This document shows positions 41,605 to 51,100 of a stretch of 64,000 bases of DNA, piece after piece (the first letter of the stretch is position 1; the number at the start of each line of letters is the position of its first letter). The position numbers and the translations under genes are program-made. The stretch is from Ardenticatenaceae bacterium. Its GTDB lineage: Bacteria; Chloroflexota; Anaerolineae; Promineifilales; Promineifilaceae. The notes beneath the pieces were generated by a model. It worked only from the letters and a program-made list of their open reading frames with translations. It was not told the DNA's origin and did not search any database. The stretch covers positions 4,154,001-4,218,000 of the forward strand of contig JACKBQ010000001.1 in NCBI GenBank assembly GCA_020634455.1, read 5' to 3'.

Positions 41605-42978
41605 ATGACCGAAGAAAAACTGGATTTCAAAAGAATTTTGCCCATCTTTGTGATCGTCTTGGTTGACCTTTTGGGGTTGACTATCATCATCCCCCTCATG
41701 CCGCTGTATGCCGCTGCGTTTGGGGCCAGCGCCTTCATGATCGGCCTGCTGGGTGCGGCCTACCCGGCCATGCAATTCATCGGCGCACCGCTTTTAGGGC
41801 GTCTCTCTGACCGGTACGGCCGTAAACCCGTGCTGATTGTGAGCCAGATTGGCACGTTCATCGGCTTCATTATTCTCGCTTTAGCCGGGAACCTATGGGT
41901 GCTCTTTATTGCCAGACTGGTAGACGGCATCTCCGGGGCAAATATCGCGACAGCCCAGGCCGCTATCAGCGACAGCACCACCGAGAAAACACGCACGCAA
42001 GGGCTTGGTCTTCTGGGGGCTGCCTTCGGGCTTGGTTTTATCGCCGGGCCGATCATCGCCTTTGTCTCCCTAGCCGTAAGCGGAAACGATTACCGAGTGC
42101 CCGCGTTGGTGGCGGCTTTCTTTTCCCTGGCGTCCGTTTTGCTAACAACCTTCTGGTTTAAGGAAACCCTGCCGGTTGAAGCCCGTGGAAAATCGGATAA
42201 AAAATCACCTTTCACCATCAAAGCTATGTTTGACGCGCTTAAGCAACCTGCTGTGGGTTTGCTCCTGGTCTTAATGTTTGCCCAGCAGATTGCTTTTGGC
42301 GGGTTTGAGCAGTTTCTGGCCCTATTTACGCTAAACAGATTGGGCCTGAACGCCTCGGGTAATTCACTCATCTTTATCTTTGTTGGCATCATCGTTGTGG
42401 CTGTACAAGGCGGTCTGATTGGCCGCTGGAGCCGCAAATACGGTGACCGCAAACTGGTTTACGCAGGGTTGGCGATCCTCGCCATCGGCCTGTCAATGAC
42501 AGCCTTTACCCCGCGCCAACCCTTGCCAGGTTATTCACAAGCCGAGCTTGCCGCCGAACTGCAAATGGAAAGCGAAACACGCATCGGGGAGCATCCAACC
42601 ACCGACGGTTTAGAAGTTGATATTCCACCTGATGACAATAAGGGCTGGCTGGGACTAGTCTGGATTCTGATTGCCATGATTCCGGCCTCGATTGGGGGCG
42701 GCATTTTGCAGCCATCGGTCAACAGCCTGCTTTCTAAGCGAGTCGAAAAGGATGAAGTTGGCGGTGTGCTAGGGATTTCATCTGCCTTCCTCAGCGGGGC
42801 CAATGCCATCGCCCCCTTGCTTATGGGTGTTCTTTTTCAAGCGTTTGGCTCTACAGCGCCGTTCCTGGCCGGTGGCTTGCTCATGGGGCTATTGTTCATA
42901 TTTGCGGTAAGAATGATACGCCCAGGCAAGGAAGCGAATGCCCCACAGGGTCTGGCGCGAGGGCAAGGTGGTCACTAA
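41605..42978 (+). CDS. MFS transporter, DHA1 drug-efflux type
   Basis: A 457-residue transporter with about twelve hydrophobic segments. Motif A of the major facilitator superfamily is clear in the first cytoplasmic loop (GRLSDRYGRKP, about 70-80), and FIARLVDGISGANIATAQAAISD follows in the TetA-like subgroup. It probably exports a drug or metabolite by proton antiport; the substrate is unknown. A hydrophilic insertion of about 45 residues (about 300-345, acidic, with many Pro) before WILIAMIPASIGGGI is longer than usual. TTGGAG lies eight bases before the ATG. It ends at an inverted repeat. Confidence 0.85.
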   Translation: MTEEKLDFKRILPIFVIVLVDLLGLTIIIPLMPLYAAAFGASAFMIGLLGAAYPAMQFIGAPLLGRLSDRYGRKPVLIVSQIGTFIGFIILALAGNLWVLFIARLVDGISGANIATAQAAISDSTTEKTRTQGLGLLGAAFGLGFIAGPIIAFVSLAVSGNDYRVPALVAAFFSLASVLLTTFWFKETLPVEARGKSDKKSPFTIKAMFDALKQPAVGLLLVLMFAQQIAFGGFEQFLALFTLNRLGLNASGNSLIFIFVGIIVVAVQGGLIGRWSRKYGDRKLVYAGLAILAIGLSMTAFTPRQPLPGYSQAELAAELQMESETRIGEHPTTDGLEVDIPPDDNKGWLGLVWILIAMIPASIGGGILQPSVNSLLSKRVEKDEVGGVLGISSAFLSGANAIAPLLMGVLFQAFGSTAPFLAGGLLMGLLFIFAVRMIRPGKEANAPQGLARGQGGH

Positions 42979-42982
42979 GTAC

Positions 42983-43076
42983 CTATCCGAATATTAGCCA
43001 CAGAGAGCACAGAGGGTTTTGAGGCGAAGGTTCATTTCTCAGATTTCTCTTTTTCCTCTGTGGCTTTTTCGGATAG
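42983..43076. repeat. Inverted repeat between convergent genes
   Basis: Left end CTATCCGAATATTAGCCACA and right end CTGTGGCTTTTTCGGATAG pair with few mismatches around a 50-bp centre rich in CACAGAGG. It resembles common CCACAGAG intergenic repeats and may also terminate both convergent genes. Confidence 0.6.
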
Positions 43077-43099
43077 ATTCTAAAACATTGTTGATGGAT

Positions 43100-44092
43100 T
43101 TAGCCAAAATACCAGCGCAGCACCCGCAGCGCTCGCAAAGTGTTCCAACGGCTTGGTTCCCCTTCGCGTTCGTTCAAGTCAATTGCCATCGTACCGGGGT
43201 AGAACGCTTCCAGAGGGAAACGGCCGTTTTCATCCCGCTTAGATTTTACCAAGGCAATTGCATCCGCCAGCCGCGCATCGGGTGTTACCTTGGCCTGCCG
43301 CAAATAGTCTAAACCGCGCAGTACGTCATAATGCCACCAGGTAGGGAAGGCAAAACGGGTAAAATCTGTGCTGCCCTCGCGATCCTGCCGGATAACCTCA
43401 CCCGTTGAGCGCCGCTTAAACAACTGCCGCGCCAACAAATATTCCTCCCCACCCAAACGCGCTTCCGTCACCCCCGACCGGTTGCCCCCCGCCAGTTCAT
43501 AAGCCAGCAGTGCTTCCAGCACACAAATCGTCGTGTTAAACGAGCTGCGCGTCGAGCCATTTTCTGCTTCACAGTTCCAGCCGCCATCCGGCAACTGCTC
43601 GGCCAACAGGTAGTCAAGAATCCGTTCAATATCCTGGCCAAAATACGCGCCGCTGGCCCCCACCTGCCCATTAATGCACGGTTCCACTTCCCCCGCAAAA
43701 AAAGGATTGCCCATAAACTCGATGCCCTGCCAACGGCCGTCCCAATCCCAGCCGCGCCAGCGCACGTGGTCACGCACCAGCCCCACCGCCCGCCTGGCCG
43801 CCGCACTGGCCGGGTCCAGACCAAATTCGCGCAGCAGCGACAAAACATGCATCGTCGAATTAAGCTCCTGATTAAAGGCCACGCCCGCCCAGGAGCCATC
43901 GGCCCCTTGCTGGGCTAAAAGCTGTGCACCCCAGCCCTCTGTGGCTACTTTGGCCCGTTCCGCAGCCACCACGGCATCCGGCGCGTCCGTCAAATCGCGC
44001 AGCACCTGCCAACGAATAGCTGGATCAGAATCCAGCAGCCAATCAAGCACTGGTTGGTGCCCTGTTGCTGATTTGGGGGGATTTTCTACCAT
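43100..44092 (-). CDS. Terpenoid-cyclase-like alpha/alpha-toroid protein
   Basis: A 330-residue soluble protein made of repeated helical pairs with QW-type turns, for example QLLAQQGADGSWAG and LLAEQLPDGGWNCEAENGS. This matches the alpha/alpha toroid seen in squalene cyclases and protein prenyltransferase beta subunits. Full squalene-hopene cyclases have about 630 residues and a DXDD motif, which is not seen here, so this is a single-toroid relative, perhaps a hydrolase-like or binding protein rather than a cyclase. AAGGAG lies about nine bases before the ATG. It stands alone on the minus strand. Confidence 0.75.
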   Translation of the reverse strand: MVENPPKSATGHQPVLDWLLDSDPAIRWQVLRDLTDAPDAVVAAERAKVATEGWGAQLLAQQGADGSWAGVAFNQELNSTMHVLSLLREFGLDPASAAARRAVGLVRDHVRWRGWDWDGRWQGIEFMGNPFFAGEVEPCINGQVGASGAYFGQDIERILDYLLAEQLPDGGWNCEAENGSTRSSFNTTICVLEALLAYELAGGNRSGVTEARLGGEEYLLARQLFKRRSTGEVIRQDREGSTDFTRFAFPTWWHYDVLRGLDYLRQAKVTPDARLADAIALVKSKRDENGRFPLEAFYPGTMAIDLNEREGEPSRWNTLRALRVLRWYFG

Positions 44093-44217
44093 GTTTCAAT
44101 TCTCCTTCTAACTGGACAAACCTGAACGGCTCGCCTGTTACCCATTGCGGTTGTAAGAGTTAAAACTCTTTTATCGTTTCAAAAAAGGATCGGGTAAGCT
44201 AATCAAAACAGCTTCAG

Positions 44218-44325
44218 TTGTCATTTCGAGGTCCTCCGAGAAATCTCTCCGAACAGTTGAACAAGAGAGATTCCTCACGCCGAAGACAGCCTGCCCTGAG
44301 GCTCTCGAAGGGTTCGGAATGACAA
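44218..44325. repeat. Intergenic repeat with TTGTC...GACAA ends, copy 3
   Basis: Starts TTGTCATTTCGAGG and ends TCGGAATGACAA in the 298-bp gap 44093-44390. The interior includes CGAGAAATCTCTC and CCCTGAGGCTCTCGAAGGG, both found in widespread bacterial TCATTTCGA repeats. Together with 20611-20685 and 26042-26170 it defines a small family by its ends. Confidence 0.6.
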
Positions 44326-44390
44326 GTTCCAATATTAACCACAATTGTTGCCACCGTTTGTCAGGTATTTTTTGCCACGCGCCAAGAGGA

Positions 44391-46646
44391 TTAAGCTGAT
44401 TGCGCTGGCGGCAAAGCGGCCAGCCTGGCCTGCACGTGCGCGGCGAGGGGTTGGTTGCCCATGTCGGTGTACAGCGTTACCGCCGCCTGGAAGTAGCGGC
44501 GGGCGGCGGTGGCGTCGCCTTCCTGCACGGCAATCTCGGCCAGCAATTGCAGGCGGTCGCCCACACTGTGCCAATGGGAAAAGGCAGGCCCCAACACCTG
44601 GGCTTCCTCGGCCAATGCTTTGGCTTCAGGGAGACGGCCGTTTACAAACAACAGCCGCGCCAGCATCCCCAGCATCAACCCCTGCGCCCACGCATCCCCC
44701 AATTCGCGGAACCGGGCCACAGCCGTGGCCAAATCCTCAGCCGCCGTAGCCAAATCACCCTTGTTGACCCCAACGACGCCCCGCCAGCCAACCGCCCAGG
44801 CTTCACCCCACAAATCGGCAGCGGCCAGCATCTGGGCGGCGCAGTTAGTGAACAAAGCGCTGGCCTGCGTGTGGTCTTGCTGGGTGTTGGCTACTATGCC
44901 CTGGTTATGCCGCACGTAGGCGCAGCCTCGATTGCCGGCTGCCCCTAAAGATTGCCACAGCGCCAGGCTGCGTTGGTTGTGGGCAACGGCCGTTGCCAAT
45001 TCGCCACGCATCCAGGCCATGTGCCCGGCATGATAATGCAGCCCGGCCAGCAGCTGCGGTTCGGTGGGCGTAGCGGCGAGTGCCTGGTCGAGCCAGCGTC
45101 CCGCCTCAACCGGCTGGCTGCGGATGCGCCAGTACCAGCCCAAAGCAATGACCATTCGGGCCGCATCATCGCGCATTTCTGGCTGCGCCAATGCCCAGCC
45201 CAACGTTTCCCGCACGTTTTTACTTTCCTGATCCAGGAGCGCCAACCAATGTTCCTGCCCGGCCTGGCGCAAATGAGCATCGGCCGTTTTGGCCAGAGAC
45301 AGGCAGTAGGCAAAATGCGCCTGCTGCGCGGCCGGTTCATCACCACGCTGGCGCAGCTGCTCCTGGCCAAACTGCCGCAGCAGTTCATGAATGGCATACC
45401 GTTCACGGGCGGGATCGGCGGTGAGCAGCGCTTTGCCGACAAACCGGGCCAGCTGGGGCAGGGTGATTCCAGCAACGGCCGTTGCCGCCTCGCGCGTGAA
45501 GCCAGCCGCAAACAGGCACAATCGGGCAAAAATCGTCTGCTCTTCGGCAGACAATCGCGCCCAACCGGCCGCCAGGATGAGGCGCATGTCGTGGTGGCGC
45601 GCCGCCAAATCTTGCAGTTCGCTGTGCAGGATGCTCAGCCCGCTACGCAGTTCGGCGGCAATAGCGGTTACGGCCAGGGTGTCGCACCAACCAGCGGCCA
45701 GCTCCAGGGCCAGCGGCAGCCCGCCCACCAGTCGGCAAATTTCGATAACGGCCGTTTTATTTACGGCCGTCAGGGCAAAATCGGGCTGCACTCGCTGCGC
45801 CGCCGCCACAAACAGCAGCACCGCATCAAACTGCCTGGGGTCAGCGACCGGGGACGCGCTGATAGGGTAGGCCATTGCGGGCACGGGGTAGATGTGTTCA
45901 CTGGTCAACGCCAAACGTTCGCGGCTGGTTACCAGCAGCTTCAGATGGGGTGCGTGCTGAAGCAAACCGTCCAGCCAGGAGGCCAACGGCAGCAGTTGCT
46001 CAAAGTTGTCCAGCAGCAGGAGCGCTGTTTTGTTGGCCAAAAAGTGTTGCAGTTGTTCAGCGGGCGGGCGTGATTCCCGCCCGTCCAGCGGAAAGTGCAG
46101 GGCGCGGGCGATGGTGGCAAAAAATGAGCCCGCCTCCGCCACTGTCGCCAGATCGACAAAGACGAGGCCGTCGGGAAAGGGGCGGGGTGTTTGCTGCCGG
46201 AGCGCCTCGGCGACCGCCAGAATGAGCCGCGTTTTGCCCATCCCGCCTGGCCCCACCGCGGAAACCAGGCGGATGGCGGGTTCGGCCAGCATCGCCAGCA
46301 GCGTGTTGCGCTCGGTTTCGCGTCCCAGGAACGGGTTGACGGGGTGGGGCAGGTTGTCGAGGTGTGGCGTGAACGGCCGTTGGGCCAAAGTCAGCGAATC
46401 CGCTGGCTGCTGCCCCAGCGCGATTGCCAGGAAAGACGGCCGATCATCGGGTTCAATTCCCAAACAGTCGGCCAATCTTGTTGCCATGCTGGCGGACGGC
46501 CGTCGCTCATCGGCTTCGATTTTCTTGAGCGTCACCGAGGCGCAGCCCACACAGTTGGCCAGCGCCTGTTGGGTCAGGTCCAGCGCCTTGCGCCGTCGTT
46601 TCACCCAGTAACCAAAGGAGTAGGTTTCATCCAATTGCCGCATCAT
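44391..46646 (-). CDS. XRE-type regulator with NB-ARC-like ATPase and TPR region
   Basis: A 751-residue regulator. An N-terminal helix-turn-helix (about 10-65, with LDLTQQALANCVGCASVTLKKIE) is followed by a STAND/NB-ARC-like ATPase: Walker A VGPGGMGKTRL (about 130-140), Walker B ALLLLDNFEQL and the sensor LLVTSRERLAL. After a winged-helix-like stretch the C-terminal half is all helical with TPR-like repeats (about 450-750, for example ARLLFVNGRLPEAKALAEEA). Such proteins switch transcription on ligand binding and ATP-dependent oligomerisation. No Shine-Dalgarno is evident before either Met1 or Met2. It is divergent from the lipoprotein gene, and direct repeats in the shared 156-bp gap could be its operator. 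Confidence 0.85.
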   Translation of the reverse strand: MMRQLDETYSFGYWVKRRRKALDLTQQALANCVGCASVTLKKIEADERRPSASMATRLADCLGIEPDDRPSFLAIALGQQPADSLTLAQRPFTPHLDNLPHPVNPFLGRETERNTLLAMLAEPAIRLVSAVGPGGMGKTRLILAVAEALRQQTPRPFPDGLVFVDLATVAEAGSFFATIARALHFPLDGRESRPPAEQLQHFLANKTALLLLDNFEQLLPLASWLDGLLQHAPHLKLLVTSRERLALTSEHIYPVPAMAYPISASPVADPRQFDAVLLFVAAAQRVQPDFALTAVNKTAVIEICRLVGGLPLALELAAGWCDTLAVTAIAAELRSGLSILHSELQDLAARHHDMRLILAAGWARLSAEEQTIFARLCLFAAGFTREAATAVAGITLPQLARFVGKALLTADPARERYAIHELLRQFGQEQLRQRGDEPAAQQAHFAYCLSLAKTADAHLRQAGQEHWLALLDQESKNVRETLGWALAQPEMRDDAARMVIALGWYWRIRSQPVEAGRWLDQALAATPTEPQLLAGLHYHAGHMAWMRGELATAVAHNQRSLALWQSLGAAGNRGCAYVRHNQGIVANTQQDHTQASALFTNCAAQMLAAADLWGEAWAVGWRGVVGVNKGDLATAAEDLATAVARFRELGDAWAQGLMLGMLARLLFVNGRLPEAKALAEEAQVLGPAFSHWHSVGDRLQLLAEIAVQEGDATAARRYFQAAVTLYTDMGNQPLAAHVQARLAALPPAQSA

Positions 46647-46706
46647 AAAGTTGATTGTATCCCAACTGTATCCGCCGGGGATACCCGCGCCGGGATTAAA
46701 TCTGCT

Positions 46707-46761
46707 TCAATGCTGGGTGAAATCAATGCTGAGTAGAATGATCCAATCTTTGACAATTGGA
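46707..46761. promoter_or_regulatory. Candidate operator in the regulator/lipoprotein gap
   Basis: Two direct repeats TCAATGCTGGGT (46707-46718) and TCAATGCTGAGT (46723-46734) are 16 bp apart, followed by a dyad TCCAAT-N8-ATTGGA (46742-46761) that encloses TTGACA. This fits binding of a repressor or activator, perhaps the divergent XRE regulator. Confidence 0.4.
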
Positions 46762-46802
46762 CTAATCTTGGCGAGCTAAACTTAATAGAAGGAGTCCCGA
46801 TC

Positions 46803-47762
46803 ATGTGGAAACGATATTTTGTACTGGTTTTTGTATTGGGTTTTGGGATGTTGGTAGCTTGCGGTGGTGGAGAAGAAGCGGGTGTGGCGGAAACGGCCGT
46901 ATCGTCCGCCCCCATTGTTGAGGCCACGGCCCAACTGCCCACGGCAGTGCCTGTGTTGGCTGAAGCCGCGCCGGTAGACATTCCGCTGACGTCGCTGCCG
47001 CGGGCCTTTAGCTATGCCGGGGTGGATTTTGTGATAACCGACGGCCGACTGACCAACCGCAGCCTCATTGATCCAAATACGGCCGTTGCCGACACGTTCC
47101 GGGCGGAATTGACGTTGCAGGGGCAAAACAATTCTGGCTTTAAGGCAGACATTGTGAACGGGGTGGTGCAGATCAATTTTGCGGATGGAACGGCCGTTGC
47201 TCAAACCGTCATTGATCCGATTGAAATTGGCGACACACGCACGTTTACCGTGAGCGGCGCGGTGCAGTCTACAACCAACTGGGAAGGTGCCACGCTGACG
47301 CTCAGCGAAGCCGGTAAGGAGCCACTAACCATCACTCTCACCGGGGCAGAGACCGTGACCGGGCAATCGCAGCAGTTCACTGGTGGCGAAGCCACTGGCC
47401 TGAACAAATACGACGAATCCATTCAATACCAAATCACAGAGGCATCGCTGTGGCTAGACGGACCGCAGTCGGGTGGATATTACGTCCATGCGCCTGCGGG
47501 ACAGCGCTTCTTGCGCATTACGGCGCACGTCACCAATACCGGGGGCAGCAACGGCGTTAGCATTTACGCCGAGCAGTTCCAGGCAGTGGCCGATGGGATT
47601 CCCTCTGCCGTTAGCTACGATGTGAACGGGGCGCAGTCGGTGACGCTGAACACCAGCACAGATGTAAGCTTTTACTTTCTCGTTCCGGCCAGCGCTGCCA
47701 AGCTGGCCATCACTGTGGCTGCCGATGGTCATCAATCGGCGACGATAAGCCTGATGCCTTGA
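46803..47762 (+). CDS. Lipoprotein of unknown function
   Basis: A 319-residue secreted lipoprotein. The signal peptide ends at the lipobox LVACGGG, with the lipidated Cys at residue 20. An Ala/Thr/Pro-rich linker (about 25-60) leads to two beta-sandwich-like regions. The second (about 200-319) contains GQRFLRITAHVTNTGG and FYFLVPASAAKLAI, a pattern resembling DUF4352-type telokin-like domains, with low certainty. AGAAGGAG precedes the ATG. The gene is divergent from the XRE/NB-ARC regulator and ends in a strong terminator, so it is probably monocistronic. Confidence 0.8.
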   Translation: MWKRYFVLVFVLGFGMLVACGGGEEAGVAETAVSSAPIVEATAQLPTAVPVLAEAAPVDIPLTSLPRAFSYAGVDFVITDGRLTNRSLIDPNTAVADTFRAELTLQGQNNSGFKADIVNGVVQINFADGTAVAQTVIDPIEIGDTRTFTVSGAVQSTTNWEGATLTLSEAGKEPLTITLTGAETVTGQSQQFTGGEATGLNKYDESIQYQITEASLWLDGPQSGGYYVHAPAGQRFLRITAHVTNTGGSNGVSIYAEQFQAVADGIPSAVSYDVNGAQSVTLNTSTDVSFYFLVPASAAKLAITVAADGHQSATISLMP

Positions 47763-47794
47763 TGAAATAATAAATATAGGTAGAGGGTACGGGC

Positions 47795-47822
47795 ACAGGG
47801 GGGCGAAATCCCCCCTGTTTTT
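47795..47822 (+). terminator. Rho-independent terminator after the lipoprotein gene
   Basis: ACAGGGGGG (47795-47803), loop CGAAAT, CCCCCCTGT (47810-47818), then TTTTT. A textbook GC-rich stem followed by a T-run. Confidence 0.85.
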
Positions 47823-48001
47823 GGTTGTGTTTTAGACGGTTGTGAGGTGGGAAACGGCCGTACCACCACCATGCAACCACGTTCCCCCTGCCTGCTTTTG
47901 CCGCAGAATCCACAAGGCCAGCCGCCCATAACAATCCAATCTCCCAAACGATTCCCCTTTTGTAAACCCCTCCAGGCCACCAACGTCAAAACAGCCATGT
48001 T

Positions 48002-48059
48002 GCCAGCATTGATGCTGGCGCCAATACTTTGCGGTCAGTTTTGGTGCCAGATGTTGGCA
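48002..48059 (+). promoter_or_regulatory. Dyads upstream of the membrane histidine kinase gene
   Basis: The 396-bp gap 47763-48158 holds the lipoprotein terminator, one palindrome copy (near 47854) and two related dyads: GCCAGCAT-TG-ATGCTGGC (48002-48019) and TGCCA-N5-TGGCA (48045-48059), 43 bp apart. They lie 100-155 bp before the kinase start and are reasonable operator candidates. No clear promoter boxes could be picked. Confidence 0.4.
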
Positions 48060-48158
48060 TTTCAATGCATATACAAAAATGCCAAACGTTTCGTTATTCA
48101 CACTTTAAGCCCTGACATGTAGAATAAGCAAAAGCAAAAGTTGTAGGACAAGTGTTAA

Positions 48159-51100
48159 ATGAATCAGCAGCAGAATTTTCGATCGGAGCCGTTCTTGACG
48201 GATGTAGCTGGCAAACGGCAGATGTTGCGCCTGTCACCGCTGCATCTTGTGCGCGTGATCATGGTTTCGGTATTTGTTGTGGAGCTGGCGATTATGCTGT
48301 CGTTAGAGCCACTCTTTTTTGATCAAGGCGCTTCTTTTTCTGAGCTTTTATTAGAAGCAACGGTTGATGCCTCCCTTCTATCCATTTTTGTGTTTCCCAT
48401 TATTTATTACTATGCCTTTAAGCCCATGGTTGAAATTATTGGGCGTTACCAAAAAACAGAAAAGGCGCTGGACACGGCCAATAATTTTTTGGAAATTGTT
48501 TTTGCCAGCCTGACGGATGGCGTGCTGGTTGTCAATCGTGCGGATCAGAGCATTTTGTCTTGCAACCGCATGGCGGAAAAGTTGTTGGGGTTTCCGCAGC
48601 AACAGCTGCGTGGGCGAAGCATTAGCGCCTTTTTGCTATCTGATGAGGTGCAGTGGGATTCTTTGCAGGCGGAGATAGATGCGAATTTGTCTACAGGCCA
48701 CATTTTTCGTTCAGAGCTTAGGCTGAGTCCGCGTAAAGAGCTGCGCTATGCGGCCGAAATTACCGTGAATCGGGTAGAAGCAAAAAATGAAGTTAGCACT
48801 TTGCAGGTATTTGTAATTCGGGATATTTCGGAGCGGATTAAGTCGCAAGAACAGTTGCAACTGCAAACAACGGCTCTGGAAGCTGCGGCCAATGGCATCA
48901 TGATTACGAATCATGAGGGGCTGATTGAGTGGGTTAACCCGGCTTTGTTAGAGATGACGGGGTACTCTTTTGAAGCCTTGATTGGTCAGGATGCCAACAT
49001 TTTTAATTCTGGGCATCATCTCCCAGAAGAGTTTGATGCCATGTGGCACGCGATTAAGGCTGGCAAGATATGGTCTGGGGAGCTGGTGAACTGTCGTAAG
49101 GATGGCTCGGAGTATATCGAAAATCAATCTATTGCTCCGGTGCGGAACCAGCGGGGAGACATTACGCATTATATTGCGATTAAGCAAGATATTACGAAGC
49201 GTAAAGAAGCAGAAGTGCAGATGGAGCGTCATAATCAAGAGTTGTTGATGCTGAGCCATCTGGGCCAGTCTGTTATTTCTAGTTTGGAATTGCCTAAAAT
49301 TTTTTCTGACGTTATTGAGCAGGTGATGCCTGTGATTGGTGCAGACTGCCTTTCTATTATTTTGCAGGAAAATAATCGGCTGACGTATGTGGCTACAGCG
49401 GGGCTGGCGGCTGAAGAGATGGAGGGTAAGCAGGTTGCGCTGCATGAGGGTGTGCCGGGTGAGGTGATGCGCAGTGGTAAAATGGTTTATTTACCTGAGG
49501 AGGACGGCCGTTTCTCAATTAATGAAAGCTGTGAGTGTCAGCCACAATCGCTGTTGGCCGTACCGCTTTCGTTGGGGCAAAGACGGTTGGGTCTTATCCA
49601 GGCGACGCATCTCCAACCCAACGCTTTTGATGAAGATAGTATCCGTACGCTTACGGCTGCGGCCAACTGGGCTGCCATTGCCATCAGCCATGCCAACCAG
49701 CTGGAGGAAATTCGCCACCGGCTCAATGAAACGGCTACGCTCTCCGCAATTAACCAATCATTGAATGAAACGTTGGATCTGGACAATATTTTGCAGCTTA
49801 TTGCGGACTCTGTGTCTAAATTGGTGCCAGAAGTGGATGGTGTGGTCATTCATTTGCGCGAAGAACATGAAGATTATCTGGTGCCTGCTATTTGGAGTGG
49901 CTATCTGGATAATGAGCTGCCAAATCTTTTCTTGAACCTGAATGAAGGTTTGGCGCGTGAGGTGTTCCGCACGGGCAAGCTGGTAAACGTTCCAGATGTG
50001 GGAGATTCACCCTATGCGCAAATGTTTTCGCCGGGACAACTGCCTGCCTCGTTGGTAATAGCGCCTTTGCAAAGCGGCCGTTTCCAATTAGGTACCATCA
50101 CCATTCAAAACCAGAATGAGCAACAAGCATTTTTAGTGCAGCACGAGCGTTTGCTGCTGCGATTGGCTGACTCTGCGGCGGTAGCCATCAACACTGCCCG
50201 GCTGTACCAGTCTGAACGGGTACAAAGACAGCAGGCGGAATATCTGGCGCAAACGGCCGTTGCCCTTAGCCAAAGCCTGGAGATGGAAGAGGTCTTGCAA
50301 ACAATTTTTACCCATGTCATAGAGATAGTAGACAATGCAGCAACGGCCGTTTTTCTCATGCGCGACAACAAAATCTACCACAAGCAGTACAGCCATCCAG
50401 ATAAAAATAACGACCTGTTGACCGTCGCCCTGAACAAACTCATCAACCGTGATGAACTTAGCTCGCTGCCGCCGCTCAAACTTATTATGGACACGGGAAA
50501 ACCCGTCATGATCCCAGGCAAATTGAAGGATAGCCCTGGCCTTGCCAATGTAGAAGCTACCGAGCAACCAGCTTTTGTTGCGGCGCCCTTACGAATGACC
50601 GATGACACCACCGGCTTTATCGTTATTCAAAATGACAAGCCAGGCGTTTTCAATCGAGGCACTATTCGCCAATTAGAGCTTCTTGCTTCCCAGGCATCGC
50701 TGGCTGTACAAAATGCCCTTCTTTTTAACGATTTAGGTGAAGTATTGCTGAAAGAGCAATCCACACGTGCCCAGTTGGTTCAGGCACAAAAGCTGTCAGC
50801 AATGGGCCGAATGGTTGCGTCAGTAGCCCACGAGCTTAATAATCCTTTGCAAACCATTAAAAATTGTTTATTCTTATTACAACAAGATATTACTAATGAA
50901 ACGCCGATGCTCACTTACTTGGAGATGGCGTTGTCGGAGACCAATCGTTTAACGAATCTTGTATTGCAACTGCGCGACGTTTACCGTCAGGCAAGCAGCA
51001 ACCTGCAACGGCCAGTTTCATTACTAAACCTTGCTGAACAAGTGCATTTAATTCTGCGTGAACATCTAAAACAAAATAATATAGACTGCACTGTTGATGC

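Noticed and set aside
47847..48122. Open frame of 91 codons in the gap before the membrane histidine kinase
   Set aside because: It contains the iterated palindrome and two dyads, has no ribosome binding site and has a non-protein-like composition. The region is better read as regulatory.
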